From: Casuarina equisetifolia | Taxonomy: Eukaryota; Streptophyta; Magnoliopsida; Fagales; Casuarinaceae | Assembly (NCBI GenBank): GCA_028551475.1 | Contig: CM052362.1 | Location: 15,926,521 to 15,990,520, forward strand | DNA: 64,000 nt | Direction of reading: 5' to 3' | Part shown: positions 49,025 through 61,891 of the stretch, piece by piece | Layout: each line of letters opens with the position of its first letter | Numbering within the stretch: the first letter of the stretch is position 1 | Notes under the pieces: model-generated | The model's input: the letters and a program-made list of their open reading frames with translations, nothing else | The model's database searches: none | Told to the model about the DNA's origin: nothing | Program-made: the position numbers and the translations under genes

Positions 49025-51675
49025 ATGGCTAGAATAAAACCTCAGGCTCTCCTCCTGCAAAGCAAGAAGAAGAAGGGGCCTACTCGTATCAGTCTCAGTA
49101 AAATAGTGGTCTGCAACTTAGTTATTTGCTTGATTGTATTGTTCTCAGTTTCGACTTATCGGTATTGGTCTAAAAGGTTTGCTGTTTCTTCTTTGATCAT
49201 TCATACGTTTGCTTTTGACGATTTAGTTTTTTAGTTTTAGATGCATGTGACCGTATTTCAGGTCAAAAGACCAAATAAAGGCCGGGCTGTCAAATATTCA
49301 GGTACTTGTTCGAAATGGAATCGAAATTTATCATGCTCTAATTTTTGAAGAAATTTAGATATCATGCTGGATTATCTTTCATACTGTTTGTTTAGCAACA
49401 ATTCTAAATAAATGCATAATTTACTGAGCCCCAATTTCTTTGTTCTAGGATGCTGATGCGGATGCAGATGTCTTTGTAGAATCAAAGAAGCATGGTCTTC
49501 CTGGTTATGCTGTAAGTTACTTTATATATTTTAGTTGCGCTATCCTACTTGCATGATATATAACCATTTTGAATGTGCATCTGACCACAGATCGATAATG
49601 ATTTATTACCCAACAAAAACAAAAGAACAAGACTAGTATTAGACGTAGCTTGGCTGTGGTTGTTACAGTATATTTGAACGAAAGATCAATTTGCAAATAC
49701 CAGAGTGAGGGAGGTAAAAGTTATATGTTGTTGAATTATTTGATGGACTGCATCTCTGACTTGTCCCAACATATGAAGCAAATAAGCCACGTGATATAGG
49801 CAATGGAACTTGTAGATGATATTTGATATGGGAAAAAAATTGAGGTTAAGCAACGGTCTATTGTTGTTCTATGCTTGGTTCTCATATTTTAATTTTGTCT
49901 TCTGTTGCATAAAAAGTTACTAATCTAACAGTTTCTGTGGAGTAATTTGTTTCTTTTCTTCTTCTTTTGTCATTAATTTTATCTGGTAATGTCATACCTG
50001 TCACACGTACGCCTTTCTGCTTATTTCTAGTGGCAGTTCTTCACTTATTTTTAACCTGATCCCTTTTTAAATAATTGTAGATTTTGAATACATCTAAAGG
50101 CTATATTACGGCAGAACTTCATAAGGAACAGTCTCCTGAGACTGTTCAGCGATTCCTTGACTTATGGTGAGCATTGAATTATACTAATATTCTGCTTGCT
50201 GCATTGGTAGTTGATGATGCCAACATTGTCTAAGTAAGAACAAAAGAAATGGGTTTCTTGATTATGCTTCCACAGGACACAAAGGTACTGGAAAAGAAAC
50301 CTATGCTTTTTTAAGAATGCCCTAAGGGCTTACAATTGTGAAGTGTAGAATGTGAGGAGGGTAGGAGGATTGAGATGGCATGCATATCTGGGTGGTTGGG
50401 TGGCAGGGTTTTTCACAGGGAAGAGAAAGGGTTGAGTGAGTTGGTGATGGGGTTGCACAATGTGCACTTTTTCTTTATTGCCAGTTTTATTGGCTTTGTC
50501 ATTCAGGCAGAGCTTCTTCCATCAAGGATGAGCTATTTATTTATATCCTTTCAAATTCTATGTAGTTTCCAGTATTGGATTTTTAGTTAATATAATAAAA
50601 TTTTCTCACTTTCGTTCACGATGTCTCTCCATCTTTACAGTACAGATGATCTTTCTTGCAATCTAATTGCCAAAATAAATTTAACTTGTTGGGACACAAC
50701 ATTTGGCAATCGCATCGAAGGTCAGCTTTTCCTGTCATTGTTAAGTGGCGGTGGCGGTGGCTGGAGGCTGACAAAATTGGGAAGGAAAAGGAGTCTTAAG
50801 GCAGCTCCTGTAGGACAAGGCTTCCAAATCATCCCCCCCACAAAACCAAAAAAAAAAAAAAAGGAAAAAAATAAAAAAAGAAAGAGAAATGGATTAGCTG
50901 ATGTCATTAATATGAAAAGGGCATAGGGCAGCTCCCTGGGAGATAACAGATCTTATATTTTTCATTTAGTTGGATAATTTATTATCATAAGAAATAGTAG
51001 GCGCACTTCAATTGCAGCAACATCTATCTGTCATGGAAATCATACTCTTCCGCTGTTGACTTTCTTTGTACATTTCTTATATCTGTTATCTTGTGTTTTG
51101 CTCCTGAACATCTGACTGGGTTTGCAGCAAAAAAGGGTACTTCAGAGGGATGCCTTTTAGTCACGTGATCAAACACTATGTCATACAAGGAGGCGAGTAC
51201 CAAGGTCTTGGTGCCGCTAAAGACCTGATATCAGAAGGGAAGCTTCATCTTCAACTTGGCACAAGGTTGCTGCTTGAGAAGTTTTTGTTAATGGTTCAAC
51301 CTAATTGGTCGTTTGCGTACTGATAACATTATACTTACCTTTGGGCATGCAGTCTAAAGCATGAGGCATTTATGCTAGGAACCTCAAAGAGTAGGCCAGG
51401 TAACAAAGGATTTGATCTGTTTATTACGACCGCGCCAATTCCCGATTTGAACGATAAATTTATCTTGTTTGGACGGGTCATCAAGGGAGAGGATGTAGTG
51501 CAGGTAATGTTGGTGCATGATGAGTAAGCTGATGCTTGGACTTGGTAATTCCTAATTTCTGGCATTTGCTCTACAATATGCTGTACAGGAAATTGAAGAG
51601 GTGGACACTGATGAACACTATCAACCTCAATCTTCTATAGGGATCATCAATATTGCTCTGAAACATAGAATTTGA
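49025..51675 (+). CDS. CYP21-4: CYP21-4-like membrane-anchored cyclophilin, 7 coding exons
   Basis: Cyclophilin-fold protein of the plant CYP21-3/CYP21-4 group, anchored to endomembranes by one N-terminal segment. Exons: 49025-49176, 49262-49301, 49449-49511, 50081-50166, 51128-51265, 51353-51503, 51589-51675; phases agree and give 238 aa, against about 236 in Arabidopsis. The N-terminus MARIKPQALLLQSKKKKGPT is basic and near-identical to the Arabidopsis protein as I recall it, and is followed by a membrane segment at residues 26-43 (IVVCNLVICLIVLFSV). The cyclophilin domain runs from about residue 75 to the end, with KGYFRGMPFSHVIKHYVIQG, GFDLFITTAPIPDLND and FGRVIKGEDVVQEIEEVD. Canonical cyclophilins have the catalytic arginine in FHR(V/I)I; here the position reads FSHVI, so prolyl isomerase activity may be weak. 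The initiator ATG is followed directly by the conserved N-terminus. Confidence 0.93.
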
Positions 51676-52217
51676 ATGGTAAACCAGCGCCGGAGTGAGT
51701 ATTTCTACTTTTGCGGTTCCTTCGGCTTCATTTCCTTGTTGATATTTGTTCACTATATTTGTATAACCCACGCAGCCAAGTCCCTGTCTCTTTATTGGTT
51801 CTTTGGGTGCTGTTTCTTTTTTGGGCTCTTAGAGGGTTGGGGGCGTGATTTTAGATTGGTGCTGACATAACGCTTGTAACGATACAACAGTTTATAAATT
51901 ACGCAATATGGTTAATTTTGTATACTTATTTTTTTCTCCGTTCTCTTGTACATGTTACAGGTCTTTGTTGCTGCTATGCGTCTAAAGCTGTAGAAAATTT
52001 CTATAGGTTCACATCATTAAAATGCGAAGAAAGTCACATCTGTACTTTAATATTTACCCCCCTTAAATATCATTGATATTCGATAATATCATTGTGTCCA
52101 CTGCCCTTTATCAAAAGGGTATTTTGCATAAAAGAACTAGAGAAAGAATTTGGTTGTAGTATTAAGAAAGAAGGAAAAGCAAACCAAATGCAATTTTAAT
52201 GACTTTCATGTAGAAAC
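51676..52217. other. 3' flank of the cyclophilin gene
   Basis: AT-rich sequence, probably 3' UTR and terminator region up to about 52000, then spacer. No other gene seen. Confidence 0.45.
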
Positions 52218-53540
52218 AATTACCAATTGTATTGACAACCAAGAAACTATGCAGTGTGAACAGAGTTCCCCAGCATCATAACAGTCATACCTATCAACTT
52301 CTCTATGATTAGGAACCCAGAGGTTGCTCGTTCCTTAACAAAAATAGGTAAAAGAAAATGACACCAAACCGACTAGAATCTCTAGATCTTACAAGTCATC
52401 CCTGCCTTGAGAAGTTGCTTACCAACCTCACACGTCTTTTCAACCGATCACAACAATATTTTACGGCTTTTCTTTTAATAAGACTAGATCCCTCTCCAAG
52501 TCATCACCTCAGTTTCACCCATTATATAAACAACATCTGGAAATTTTAGTGCATCACCCACCATTCCACCTTTCTTTGCAATGTTTCTTCGATTATCCAT
52601 GCATCTTCGTTGTCATCTCAACCATTACACAAAGGTCTTGTCCCTTCGATTATCCATGAAACAGAGGATCCGATGGGTGCCAAGATCAGAGATTATTTCA
52701 ACTAACTTTCCTGTAGAATCTGAAAGAGAAACAGCCCACCGTTAGCAACTTTCGAAACTGCACCTCCTGCAGTACAGGCCAATCTTAACTCGGCCATGGT
52801 TGCGAACATGCTGTCCATGCAACAAGCTAGCGCTATCCCTGCTGTCTTTAATGGACCTACTCATGAAGTCAGGCCTCAAGCAACTCACGGATTTGGCACT
52901 TCTCCTTATACTGCGCCGGACTCATCTCATACAGTAAGGCCCCGAGCATTCAACGTCCCACATGCCCTTCATACTCTTGAAGAATTGGTCCATGGAGCGC
53001 TGGTCACCATGTCACGTGAGGGCAAAGGCAAGTCCATTAGTTATGCTCATCCAAAGTCAGCATTCACACACTATCGTCAAGGAGAGGCTTCCATTTCAGC
53101 AGTACCCACCAAGCGTAATTTCTATACAACTTTCGAAGGGCCCCACTGTTTGAATCTAGAGACCAAAGGAGGAAATGAAGAAGATGGAGACGCGGCATTT
53201 ACCGATAAACGTCAAATTGCCCCAGAGGAGGGGGCACCGTCCACAAATTCTGAGGAGACTATCTAATGTTATGTAATTTCCTTTAACCTACTGGAAGGGC
53301 TACAAGACGCTATAAGTGGCATGTATCTCTGGCCAATCTTTCATATGTATTGTACAGCCCTAGTATTAACTAGTATTATTACTCTCTCGAATCTCCTACC
53401 GTTTCCAAACTTCTTTTGAAAAATTACCAGATGTATTGACGTCCAAAAACCTACGCAGTGTGAAGAAAGTTCAGTAACATCATGACATTCATACCCATCA
53501 ACGACTCTATGATTTGAATCAACAAAGGCTGCTCCTTACA
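52218..53540. repeat. Pair of about 115-bp direct repeats flanking an ORF
   Basis: The segments at about 52218-52335 and 53425-53540 are related in the same orientation: each has TGTATTGAC, then GCAGTGTGAA, GCATCAT or ACATCAT, and CTCTATGATT in the same order and spacing. They enclose about 1.1 kb with the 156-codon ORF at 52796. They could be short LTRs or the trace of a segmental duplication; no primer-binding site was seen. Confidence 0.55.
52796..53266 (+). CDS. Unidentified ORF, 156 aa
   Basis: An uninterrupted frame starting MVANMLSMQQASAIPAVF and ending PSTNSEETI. I do not recognise the family. The N-terminal half holds an imperfect internal repeat (HEVRPQATHGFG and HTVRPRAFNVPH), the C-terminal third is acidic, and there is no membrane segment or known catalytic motif. 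Codon content is balanced and GC is higher than in the flanks, which favours real or once-real coding sequence. It lies between two direct repeats and no splice partners are evident. It may be the remnant of a transposable-element protein or a fragment of a host gene. Confidence 0.35.
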   Translation: MVANMLSMQQASAIPAVFNGPTHEVRPQATHGFGTSPYTAPDSSHTVRPRAFNVPHALHTLEELVHGALVTMSREGKGKSISYAHPKSAFTHYRQGEASISAVPTKRNFYTTFEGPHCLNLETKGGNEEDGDAAFTDKRQIAPEEGAPSTNSEETI

Positions 53541-53714
53541 TCAGAAAAACTCGTAGTTTTTGGGCGAAGTCTCCAAGACTCGATTCCTGATCAGGTGAGA
53601 AAGTTTTGATGAAGGAAAAAGAAAATATGCTATAAGCATCCATGAGGTTTTGATATTGACAGTAGCTCATTGAAAAAGAATTAAGCAAAGTAGCTGGGAA
53701 TCAATATTTATCTA

Positions 53715-54798
53715 TGATGTCTAAAATTATTCTTACATTTTGTGAGTTGTCTTTTTGTCATGCCTAAGTCAATCTTATAGTGTCACATCCCTTAATCATT
53801 GAGTCAAAAAATTTAGGCTTAATTGTTACTCTTGACAAATTTCATTTGAATATCATCCTTAGCCTACTCCTCATAAACTTAAGCTTGTCATGGGCCCAAG
53901 CTTATGATGAACCACCATGTTCCACAGCCAATATCACAGCAGCCTACTCTATGGCGGCTAACACTTTGGCCTAACCTAGGTAGTCCTTTTCATAGATTAT
54001 CCTCACTGTAGTTCAAATTTGGGAAGGGCTAGCTTTGATACCAAGTTGTGATGTCCAAAATTATTCTTCTTACACTTTCTTCTACTTCTACCAATGATTA
54101 CAATGTACAACCAAACTAGGATACAATCCACAAACCATTCAACGAAAACAAAACACTAGAAAGGTAAAGGTAAATCAAAAGCAAGCAACCCAAACACCAA
54201 TATAGGTTCAACCAAACCACGGAACAGAGTTGATGATTCAACACCATAAGTGCAACATACAACCAATTCAATAATAATGAAATCAAAATCCAAGAATGAA
54301 TTAACAAACGCAATTGGGATTAATAAATAGAAATGAATAGCTAAATGAAATTCAAACACAAATCTGAAATTACAACAAACCAAATACCAAGAAATAGAGC
54401 ATGTACATGGCTTCTATAGAAGGTTGCTACACTTAAAACAACAGAATCTACAGCATTTGCAAGATGCTACCAACGAAACTCTTCATGTGAGAATGAGTCT
54501 TTAATCTTCAAGTTTAAATGAGAATCTTTAGCTTTTGTGGCACATGAATTAAATAGAATGAAGTGGATCCTAGTTTCACCTGATTTGAGTCTCTTAAAAT
54601 AAACAGGGTCCTAGTCTCACCTAGTTTAGGTCTCTTAACAAAATCTTAGTTTTACCTAGTTTAGGTCTCTTAACTAAACAAATGAGTATTGGGTCTCATA
54701 TGGGTTGCGGGCCTTTTAATGACTCAATAGGCCCACAAAACATAGGAAAAAAACTAATGTTGGCAAATTAAACAATGTATTTATTGGTTCCCACATCA
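53715..54798 (-). mobile_element. Isolated LTR with primer-binding site, minus strand
   Basis: GCTTTGATACCA near 54032-54043 is the complement of an initiator-Met primer-binding site. Immediately to its right an LTR-like unit runs from 54047 (TGTGATGTCC) to about 54798 (CCCACATCA), 752 bases, so the element reads on the minus strand. At 53715 a short stretch (ATGTCTAAAATTATTCTTAC) repeats the LTR's beginning and may be what is left of the other LTR. The interior is only about 300 bases and without recognisable genes. It is broken. Confidence 0.55.
54568..54682. repeat. Three-copy tandem repeat in the LTR
   Basis: Three imperfect units of about 36-42 bases, each with TCCTAGTTTCACC-like and AGTCTCTTAA-like halves, stand head to tail within the LTR. 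LTRs often carry such promoter repeats. Confidence 0.75.
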
Positions 54799-55938
54799 AC
54801 CAAGGAATCCCAAAAACAAACTAGTAGGAACATTTTGTGCAAAGCATATGCCTAATAGGATTGAAGTATCAACATCCCATGCATAATCTCATATATGATT
54901 TGCCCACCCAAGAAAAAGCTCATGAAATTATTAAGACATGGCAATAAGTCCATATCATTAAGGAAGTTCATAAAAATATCGCTTATAAGATAATGGATAC
55001 TTTTTACCTCTTGAGTTAGCTTTTTAGTAAGATAATGAACATTGTAATATGACATTAGGTTGATATCCCGTTACTTTCATTTAACTTTGAATCCTTAAAG
55101 TGTATTTGATATGCATGAAACACCCATTTCATTGAGTTCAAGTTTGAGATCAAATTATGCTTGATACAATGGAGATTATCGAGAATGAAAGTCTTATGTT
55201 AAAAAAATATAATCTTTGATTAATATATAAATGTAAAAGAATATTACTTCAACATAGAAATTATTTTTTTAGGATAGGCTTTGACCCTAGAATACTCTCC
55301 TAAATCACCAAACCCTTGTACCCACCTAATGGGGGAAAAAAGAAAAGAAAAAGTCATAATTGCCCCGCTCTCATGTAAGAGGGCTCTCTTAACATTTCGA
55401 GGAACACGATATTATAAAGAGATTACTGCAAAAAGTAAGTAGAGGAAAAAAAAAATGTCACTCTCCCTACTAGACATCAGTTTGGGATAGTACTTTAACC
55501 GTTCTATAGATCATTATTGTGAAAGAATTGAAGGGATGCCAACTCGTGAGAGTACCTTATGTATGAAGCAATCAATGCAAATGACGTAAACTTAATGCTA
55601 AAAGTAGTGCAATTGACCTAGCGACTGCTTGGTTGGGATACCAAATTTTGGCAAATTAATGCACATGGCTCCCGTAGTATAGCAAATGTTACCAGAAACT
55701 GAAATATGTGTGTTTTTTCTTTTTTTATTTGCAATATTTTAAGTAACTCTTTCCTGCTGTGTAGAGAAGATGGCAGCGTCGTGAAGCAAGTAGTACTTAT
55801 GGCCTGCACAACACGCTAATAGATTGGTGACGCACAGGTAGCATTGACTCTGAATGCGATTGTGCCTAACAGTGGGTTTATTGGAAACGGAGACCTCGAA
55901 AGCCGAAAATATTTTGAGTTACGTTGATTTTGAGACTA
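54799..55938. other. Spacer and promoter of the potassium transporter gene
   Basis: AT-rich, no gene seen. The last 150 bases are GC-richer and probably the 5' UTR. A TATTATAAAG at about 55410 is too far from the start to be called a TATA box with confidence. Confidence 0.45.
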
Positions 55939-58900
55939 ATGGACTGTTGGGAAATCATAGAAGAAGAGGAGACACGGGAAGAAAACCAAGCAGCAAAAGA
56001 AGGGCATGAAGTTGATCTACAAGGTTTTGACAATGAGCTCAAAAGTCCGAAGCTTTCTTGGAAGAAGTTTGATTCCTTCGATATGGAGGCCGACAGCTTC
56101 ACCTCAAATCAAATCCCAAGAAGTTCTCGGGTAATCCCACGGTTCGTGTATCAGAAAAAGGAGAGAACTAACGTTCTTTTCTTATTTCGTCTTTATCTCT
56201 GTGCTTTTTCTTGGTTTCCAAATCTTTAACTATGTTGTCTGCCTTTAGAGCGGGGACTGGGGAACCGTCATCAAGCTAGCATGCCAGAGTATCGGAGTTG
56301 TATATGGCGATTTGGGAACCTCACCTTTGTATGTGTTACCAGGCGTTTTCCCTGACGGCATCAAGCACAACGATGACTTACTTGGGGTGCTGTCTCTTAT
56401 CTTTTACTCGTTCATGTTGATTACTCTGTTCAAGTACGTTTTCATAGTGCTGGCAGCCAACGACAACGGTAACGGTAATCTTCTCTCATGCTTACGAATT
56501 TTAGTTTGTCCAGTCTTAGATTGTTATTGTTAATGCGGTATTGTCCGTGCATGAATTGCTGCCATTTTAATTGGTGTTTACATGGAGAAGGTAAGACAAG
56601 ACGTGCATGGTTATGGCTTCTGTAGGCCTTTAACGGCCACTCAGTTTTGGTGTTTATAGATAACTCTTGCTGTAGGAGGAACATTTGCTCTATATTCTCT
56701 CATACGCCGATACGCCAAGGTCAGTTTGATGGCCAACCAGCAGGCTGAAGACAAAGTGCTCAACTATCGACCAGAAGTATCGAAGAGTCAACTCAAGAGG
56801 GCATCCTTTGTCAAGTCCATGCTTGAGAATAACCGGGCTTTAAAATGCCTTCTCTTGTTCATGGCCATGCTTGGCACCTCCATGGTGCTTGGAGATGGAA
56901 TCCTGACACCATGCATATCAGGTGAAGCAGGTTTATAGCTATAATTACTTTTTAAGTTGATTAAGTAGGCATCCATATGAAATTATGATTTAACCACGGT
57001 CTCTCTTATCTGGAATTCTAACTAGCGCTTTTACATCGTCATGTCCCGGGTGCAGTATTGTCGGCAGTTGGGGGAATTAAGGAAGCTACTTCTTCTCTTA
57101 CTGATAATACGATCATGTGGGTTTCTGTGGGCATCTTGGTAGTTTTGTTCCAAATTCAGAGGTTTGGGACGGATAAAATTGGCCATGCTTTTGCCCCAGT
57201 ACTCACAATTTGGTTCCTTTTCATTGCAATTATTGGCTTGTACAACCTTGCGAGGTATGATCCCTGGGTTATCAAGGCAATCAATCCAACGTACATTGTT
57301 GAATACTTCATTAGGAATAAGAAGGCGGCCTGGGTTTCTCTTGGAGGCATCATCCTGTGCCTAACAGGTCCGTAAAAATAATTTTCCAACCCAATTCCCA
57401 TTCTTTAATCCCTTTAATGGCAGAGACAAAGTGAAATGTACTGAAAGTTTGGTTTGGCTTCTCGTAAGAATTGCCCTACTTCCTTAAACATTAATTGAAA
57501 GCTTCAAGAGAAATAGTTCTTTTGAATTGCTATGTAAAACAAAATTGGTTGTGTCAAGCTTTCCTTTTTGGTGTAAATAGAACATACATGATGCCTTGGC
57601 TTCACTTAATCGAGAAAGTTTTCCTCCAAAGTACTAATAATTGAATGGTAATCAAACAATATCAGGTTCTGAAGCCCTGTTTGCCGATCTTGGTCACTTC
57701 AGCGTTCGCTCAATTCGGCTAAGTTCATGCGCTGTGATTTTTCCGTCCATTATTTTTGCCTACTTTGGTCAAGCTTCCTATCTCCGGAAGCACAATCAGG
57801 ATGCTAGCAATGCCTTCTATAGTTCAGTTCCAAGTACGTTGCTGGTCCAAAACATGGCCTCCTTTTTGGGTGATGTAGCATTTGTCTTTGTATTCATCTG
57901 ATTTTCCTCTTCTATGTATAGAGCCGGTGTATTGGCCGATGTTTGTGGTGTCTGTAATGGCAGCCATTATCGCTAGTCAGTCATTAATCTCGGCTTCCTT
58001 CGCCACAATTCAGCAGTCTTTAGCCCTCGGGTGTTTCCCACGGGTGAAGGTAATTCATACGTCCTCCAAATACAAAGGGCAAGTTTATATACCGGAGATC
58101 AACACCCTTCTCATGTTGGCTTGTGTCGGTGTCACTCTTTGCTTCCAAAATACAATGAAAATCGGCAACGCATACGGTGATTTCTTGAAACTCTACATAG
58201 ATCTTTCTTCCTTTCGAAGTAGGACATCAAATCCTGGTCTATTAACTTACATTATATCTTCTTTATCTAATTTAAGAGATTGAAGGTGATGAATTCGATC
58301 TTGTTATGAACCATGATTATCTCTTAACAAAAAAGCCATCCCAAAAATGAATGAAGTAAAAGCAGTCAATTAATGTGTTTAATTCATGATTTCTATCGAC
58401 GTTCTAATAGGATTGAATATTGACTCTTCTTATTTGTTGAGATGTTGATTCTTTTCTCTTGATATTCTTCAATAGGAATCGCGGTGGCACTTTTATTTAC
58501 AGTCACATCTACATTTCTTGTCATTGTCATGATCATGATATGGAAGACAAGCTTCTATTTAATCATCATCTATGCCCTAACTATTGGGGTCTTGGAATTC
58601 CTATTTTTGAGCTCAGTACTCTACAAATTTGTTGATGGAGGCTACCTTCCTTTGTTGTTCGCCTTCACTTTGGTGACTATAATGGTCCTATGGAATTACG
58701 GCTATACCAAGGAGTACATGTATGAGTTAGATAACAAGGTTTCTACTCTGAAGATGGCTCAGATAGCCTCTAATCCTAGCATCAAACGCCTTCCCGGTCT
58801 TGCACTATTTTACACTGAGCTTGTCCATGGCATCTCTCCAATATTCACTCATTATGTTGCCAATGTCCCAGCTTTGCACTCTGTTGTGGTCTTTGTCTCA

Positions 58901-59392
58901 ACCAAGTCACTACCCATTAGCACGGTAGCTGGAGAGGACCGACTTTTGTTTGAACGAATAGAACCTCATAAATTTGGCATTTTCCGATGTATAGTAAGTT
59001 ATGGTTATAAGGATGTAAAAATTGAATGGGAGTCTTTTAAGGAGATGTTTGTGAATCAGTTGAAGGAGTTCATAGGAACAGATATGCTCATGTTTAAGTT
59101 GCCTGGGACAAGACCTTCCCATAATGTGTCAGATGACGGGGAAGTTAAAAAGACTAGTGAAGAAATCATACAAACTGAGGTGGGAATGATAGATGATGCA
59201 CTAGAATCTGGGGATATTTTTCATCTAGTGGGTGAATCCGAGGTGATGGCTTCAGTTGAGTCTTTGTGGTTGAAGAAACTAGCAATTAATTACGGTTATA
59301 ATTGGCTAAAAAGGTGCGTGAGGCAAGCAGATGAGGTATTCATGGTTCCTCGCGAGCGACTTCTCAAGGTAGGAATGACCTACGAGGTGTAG
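55939..59392 (+). CDS. HAK: KT/HAK/KUP potassium transporter (HAK5-like), 7 exons
   Basis: Integral membrane K+ transporter, probably high-affinity uptake at the plasma membrane if it belongs with HAK5. Exons: 55939-56130, 56249-56474, 56676-56921, 57056-57367, 57666-57833, 57922-58176, 58476-59392; phases agree and give 771 aa, normal for the family. Residues 1-65 form an acidic cytosolic tail. The first membrane helix carries the family signature [14 protein letters not shown]. More conserved pieces follow: [19 protein letters not shown] across the exon 2-3 junction, [18 protein letters not shown] across exon 3-4, [14 protein letters not shown] across exon 4-5, [18 protein letters not shown], and GNAYGIAV across exon 6-7. 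About a dozen hydrophobic segments lie before residue 560. The cytosolic tail ends in LKVGMTYEV, as in cluster I proteins. The first in-frame ATG was taken as start. Cluster assignment is from motifs recalled from memory, not a tree. Confidence 0.92.
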
Positions 59393-60385
59393 AGATTTTG
59401 GTCGGTTTAGACTGATTTTCTTCTATATGTTTTTGTTATGTAATTTAAAAACCTTTGCAATTTCAGTCATAGAAAAGAAGTGAAATGGTAAGATGTTCAT
59501 ATTATTTTAGTTTTTAAACATCAATGTAAATACTTCATAATATATGGGAATGTGTTATTTATCTATTTTTTTTAATTTTATTATGCACACACTCAAACTC
59601 ACACTCACATACACAAATGTGAAATATGAGACTAAGAAATTTTATGTAGCATTTACTCTCAATTAAGTCAAATGCTTAATGACATTGTCTATGTTACATT
59701 ATCAAATTTGAACAAAAAAATAAATCTATTCATTTATTATTGCTTACTAAAATGAGAAATTGGTAAGTTAAAATTCTAGGACTTATCTTCTTCTTTTTGC
59801 AAATGCATTACTGAATGCCTATACAAATTCAACTTTGTTATTCTCTCATTTATTGATTATTTGTCTAAAAACAATTATATTTGATTCCTTCTTTTCTTTT
59901 CTTTTTTCTTTTAAATTAATATTAAAATATACGTATTCAACTTATGCCAAGCAACATCTTGTTTTTCTTGACTTCATGCAAATGTTCTTCTAGTTGTATT
60001 TTGAAGAATATCCTATGTACATGATTACTAGAAACCGTGGCGAAACTGCTATGCGGTCAATGTCTCCACAGTCCACACACAATGGTAGTAATGGTACGCA
60101 TACTTATATTGAAAGGTAAATATAATAGATTATGCTCCATTACTATGTTAGAAATTAAACATATATCATAGATTATTCTTTACTATCATATTACAAAATA
60201 AATCTGAAAATTAAATGATTTTATTTTGATCTATCAAAAAAAAAAACTACATTGTTCTTATATATAAGACTGAGCAAAGTATGACAGAATATCGAAGGAG
60301 AGAAAAGAAAAGTACCAAACCAGATTTGTAGCATTAGTTGACCTCCACATCGGAGTAATCACATGTTCCAGCCCATCAGCTTCTT
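59393..60385. other. AT-rich 3' flank of the potassium transporter gene
   Basis: Very AT-rich, with a short CACA-rich stretch near 59585-59620. No gene or element seen. Confidence 0.5.
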
Positions 60386-61361
60386 CTATTCTATGGATTG
60401 CATTGTTTCATCTATGAATGCAAGCTTTGTGGCTTTTAGTGCCCTCTCGATCACATAGTTTTCATACCAATTTTGGTAAAGTTTATAGAATCTATCACCC
60501 CTTAGAAAATCCAAAATTGCATAATCCATTGTGGGAGATCTTCAAGCATTTTAATTCTTATTCTTGTTCCTAGAGTTCCATGGAGAACTTCTTGATGGTG
60601 ATGACCTCGAAGATCTTTATCTTTGGCTCTTCCATGCAATAATGGGAAGCGTTAGGAACTCCCTGTCTGTTAATGGTAATTCTTTGCATCATCCTTTCCT
60701 CAATCGTTGACTCAACTATTCTGGTGTTATCTGGACTCCTGAGGAAATTGATAGCTGAGATATAAGTCAAAATATTTTGAACAAGTTACAAAATATGTTG
60801 TATTTAGTGGGGTGAAGAGATTATAAATGACTTGGTTAAAGGAATTCTTGAGCATATAATCGTGCTGATGACTATCAAACATGGGCTTAAGTTCTTTAAT
60901 AAACTAATTCAGTCAATAACTATTAGTTGCTACTGATTGTAGAAAAGATAAGCTCGCAACTTGAACTGCTTAAATTCTTTGTTTAGTCCAAATGACTTAA
61001 AATCAATTCAAAGGCTCATCAAAGGGCATGAAATAGTTGGCCTTGTTATTAGGATGATATGAGCAACATCTTTACTTATATTAAGATTTCTGGATTTTGT
61101 TTCTTTTAGTAGAATGAGTCACTATACATGGCAGTTTTCAAGCAGTCTTACTAGCCAAACATGAAAAAGAATGCATTTTTTTTTTTTTAACAATTTCATC
61201 ACACCCACTGGAGGCCTGGCAGTTTTCAACTTTTGGATGCAATTACAAATCATTCGGGATACCTCTCTCGAGTTCCCTCCCGGAAATATGTTTTGCAGCA
61301 TGTCTTGAGACTCTTTGATCCTATCTTTACTAATAAGATATGCTCTCTTTGTTCTTGTCAC
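60386..61361 (-). pseudogene. Unidentified coding-like remnants on the minus strand
   Basis: Three segments on the minus strand read like protein: 61361-61122 (SKDRIKESQDMLQNIFPGG), about 60758-60573 (NFLRSPDNTRIVESTIEERM) and 60529-60386 (FLRGDRFYKLYQNWYENYVI). Between the second and third the reading frame changes without a clear intron, the third runs into a stop and its apparent continuation (EEADGLEHVITPMW) lies in another frame, and the first ends in a T run. This looks like a decayed gene or gene fragment rather than a working one. I do not recognise the family. An alternative is a transposable-element protein. Confidence 0.35.
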
Positions 61362-61891
61362 ACTTTTCTTTTCACAAAAAATAGGGAAAGAAATGCTTGA
61401 AATCTATTTTGAGGGTTTATGTGATTTTGGATTTTTTAAGGTGTGACAGAATTTGGAAACTTACTTGAGACCGATATCGGAACTATGTGATCCAAACAAC
61501 AATGAGAGTCACAATGCTAGCAATGCTAGCACGTTATCCACTATATGAAAGACTTCCATGGTAGCTACAAGAGAATTATGTTGTTTTCATTTTGGGTTTT
61601 TAGGATTAGATAGCATTCCCTTACACTGTCCGGTTCTGCATCAAGCACAAATTTGTGATGCTATAATACAGAAGAATCCAGTAGGGCAATAGTGAGTAGC
61701 TTAAGAAGATGTTTGCAACACTCATTAGAAAATGTATCATCTATTTTGTAACTGAAGAAAGGTAAAACAACAAGATGAAGGCTGTTAGGTTATGCTCAAA
61801 ACTAAGTTAAGAAAGCGAAGTCAGTCCTGAATATTTTCGACCGTAACTAAGTAAACCCATAGAAGCTGTGGCTGATTTCCACGTATCATGT

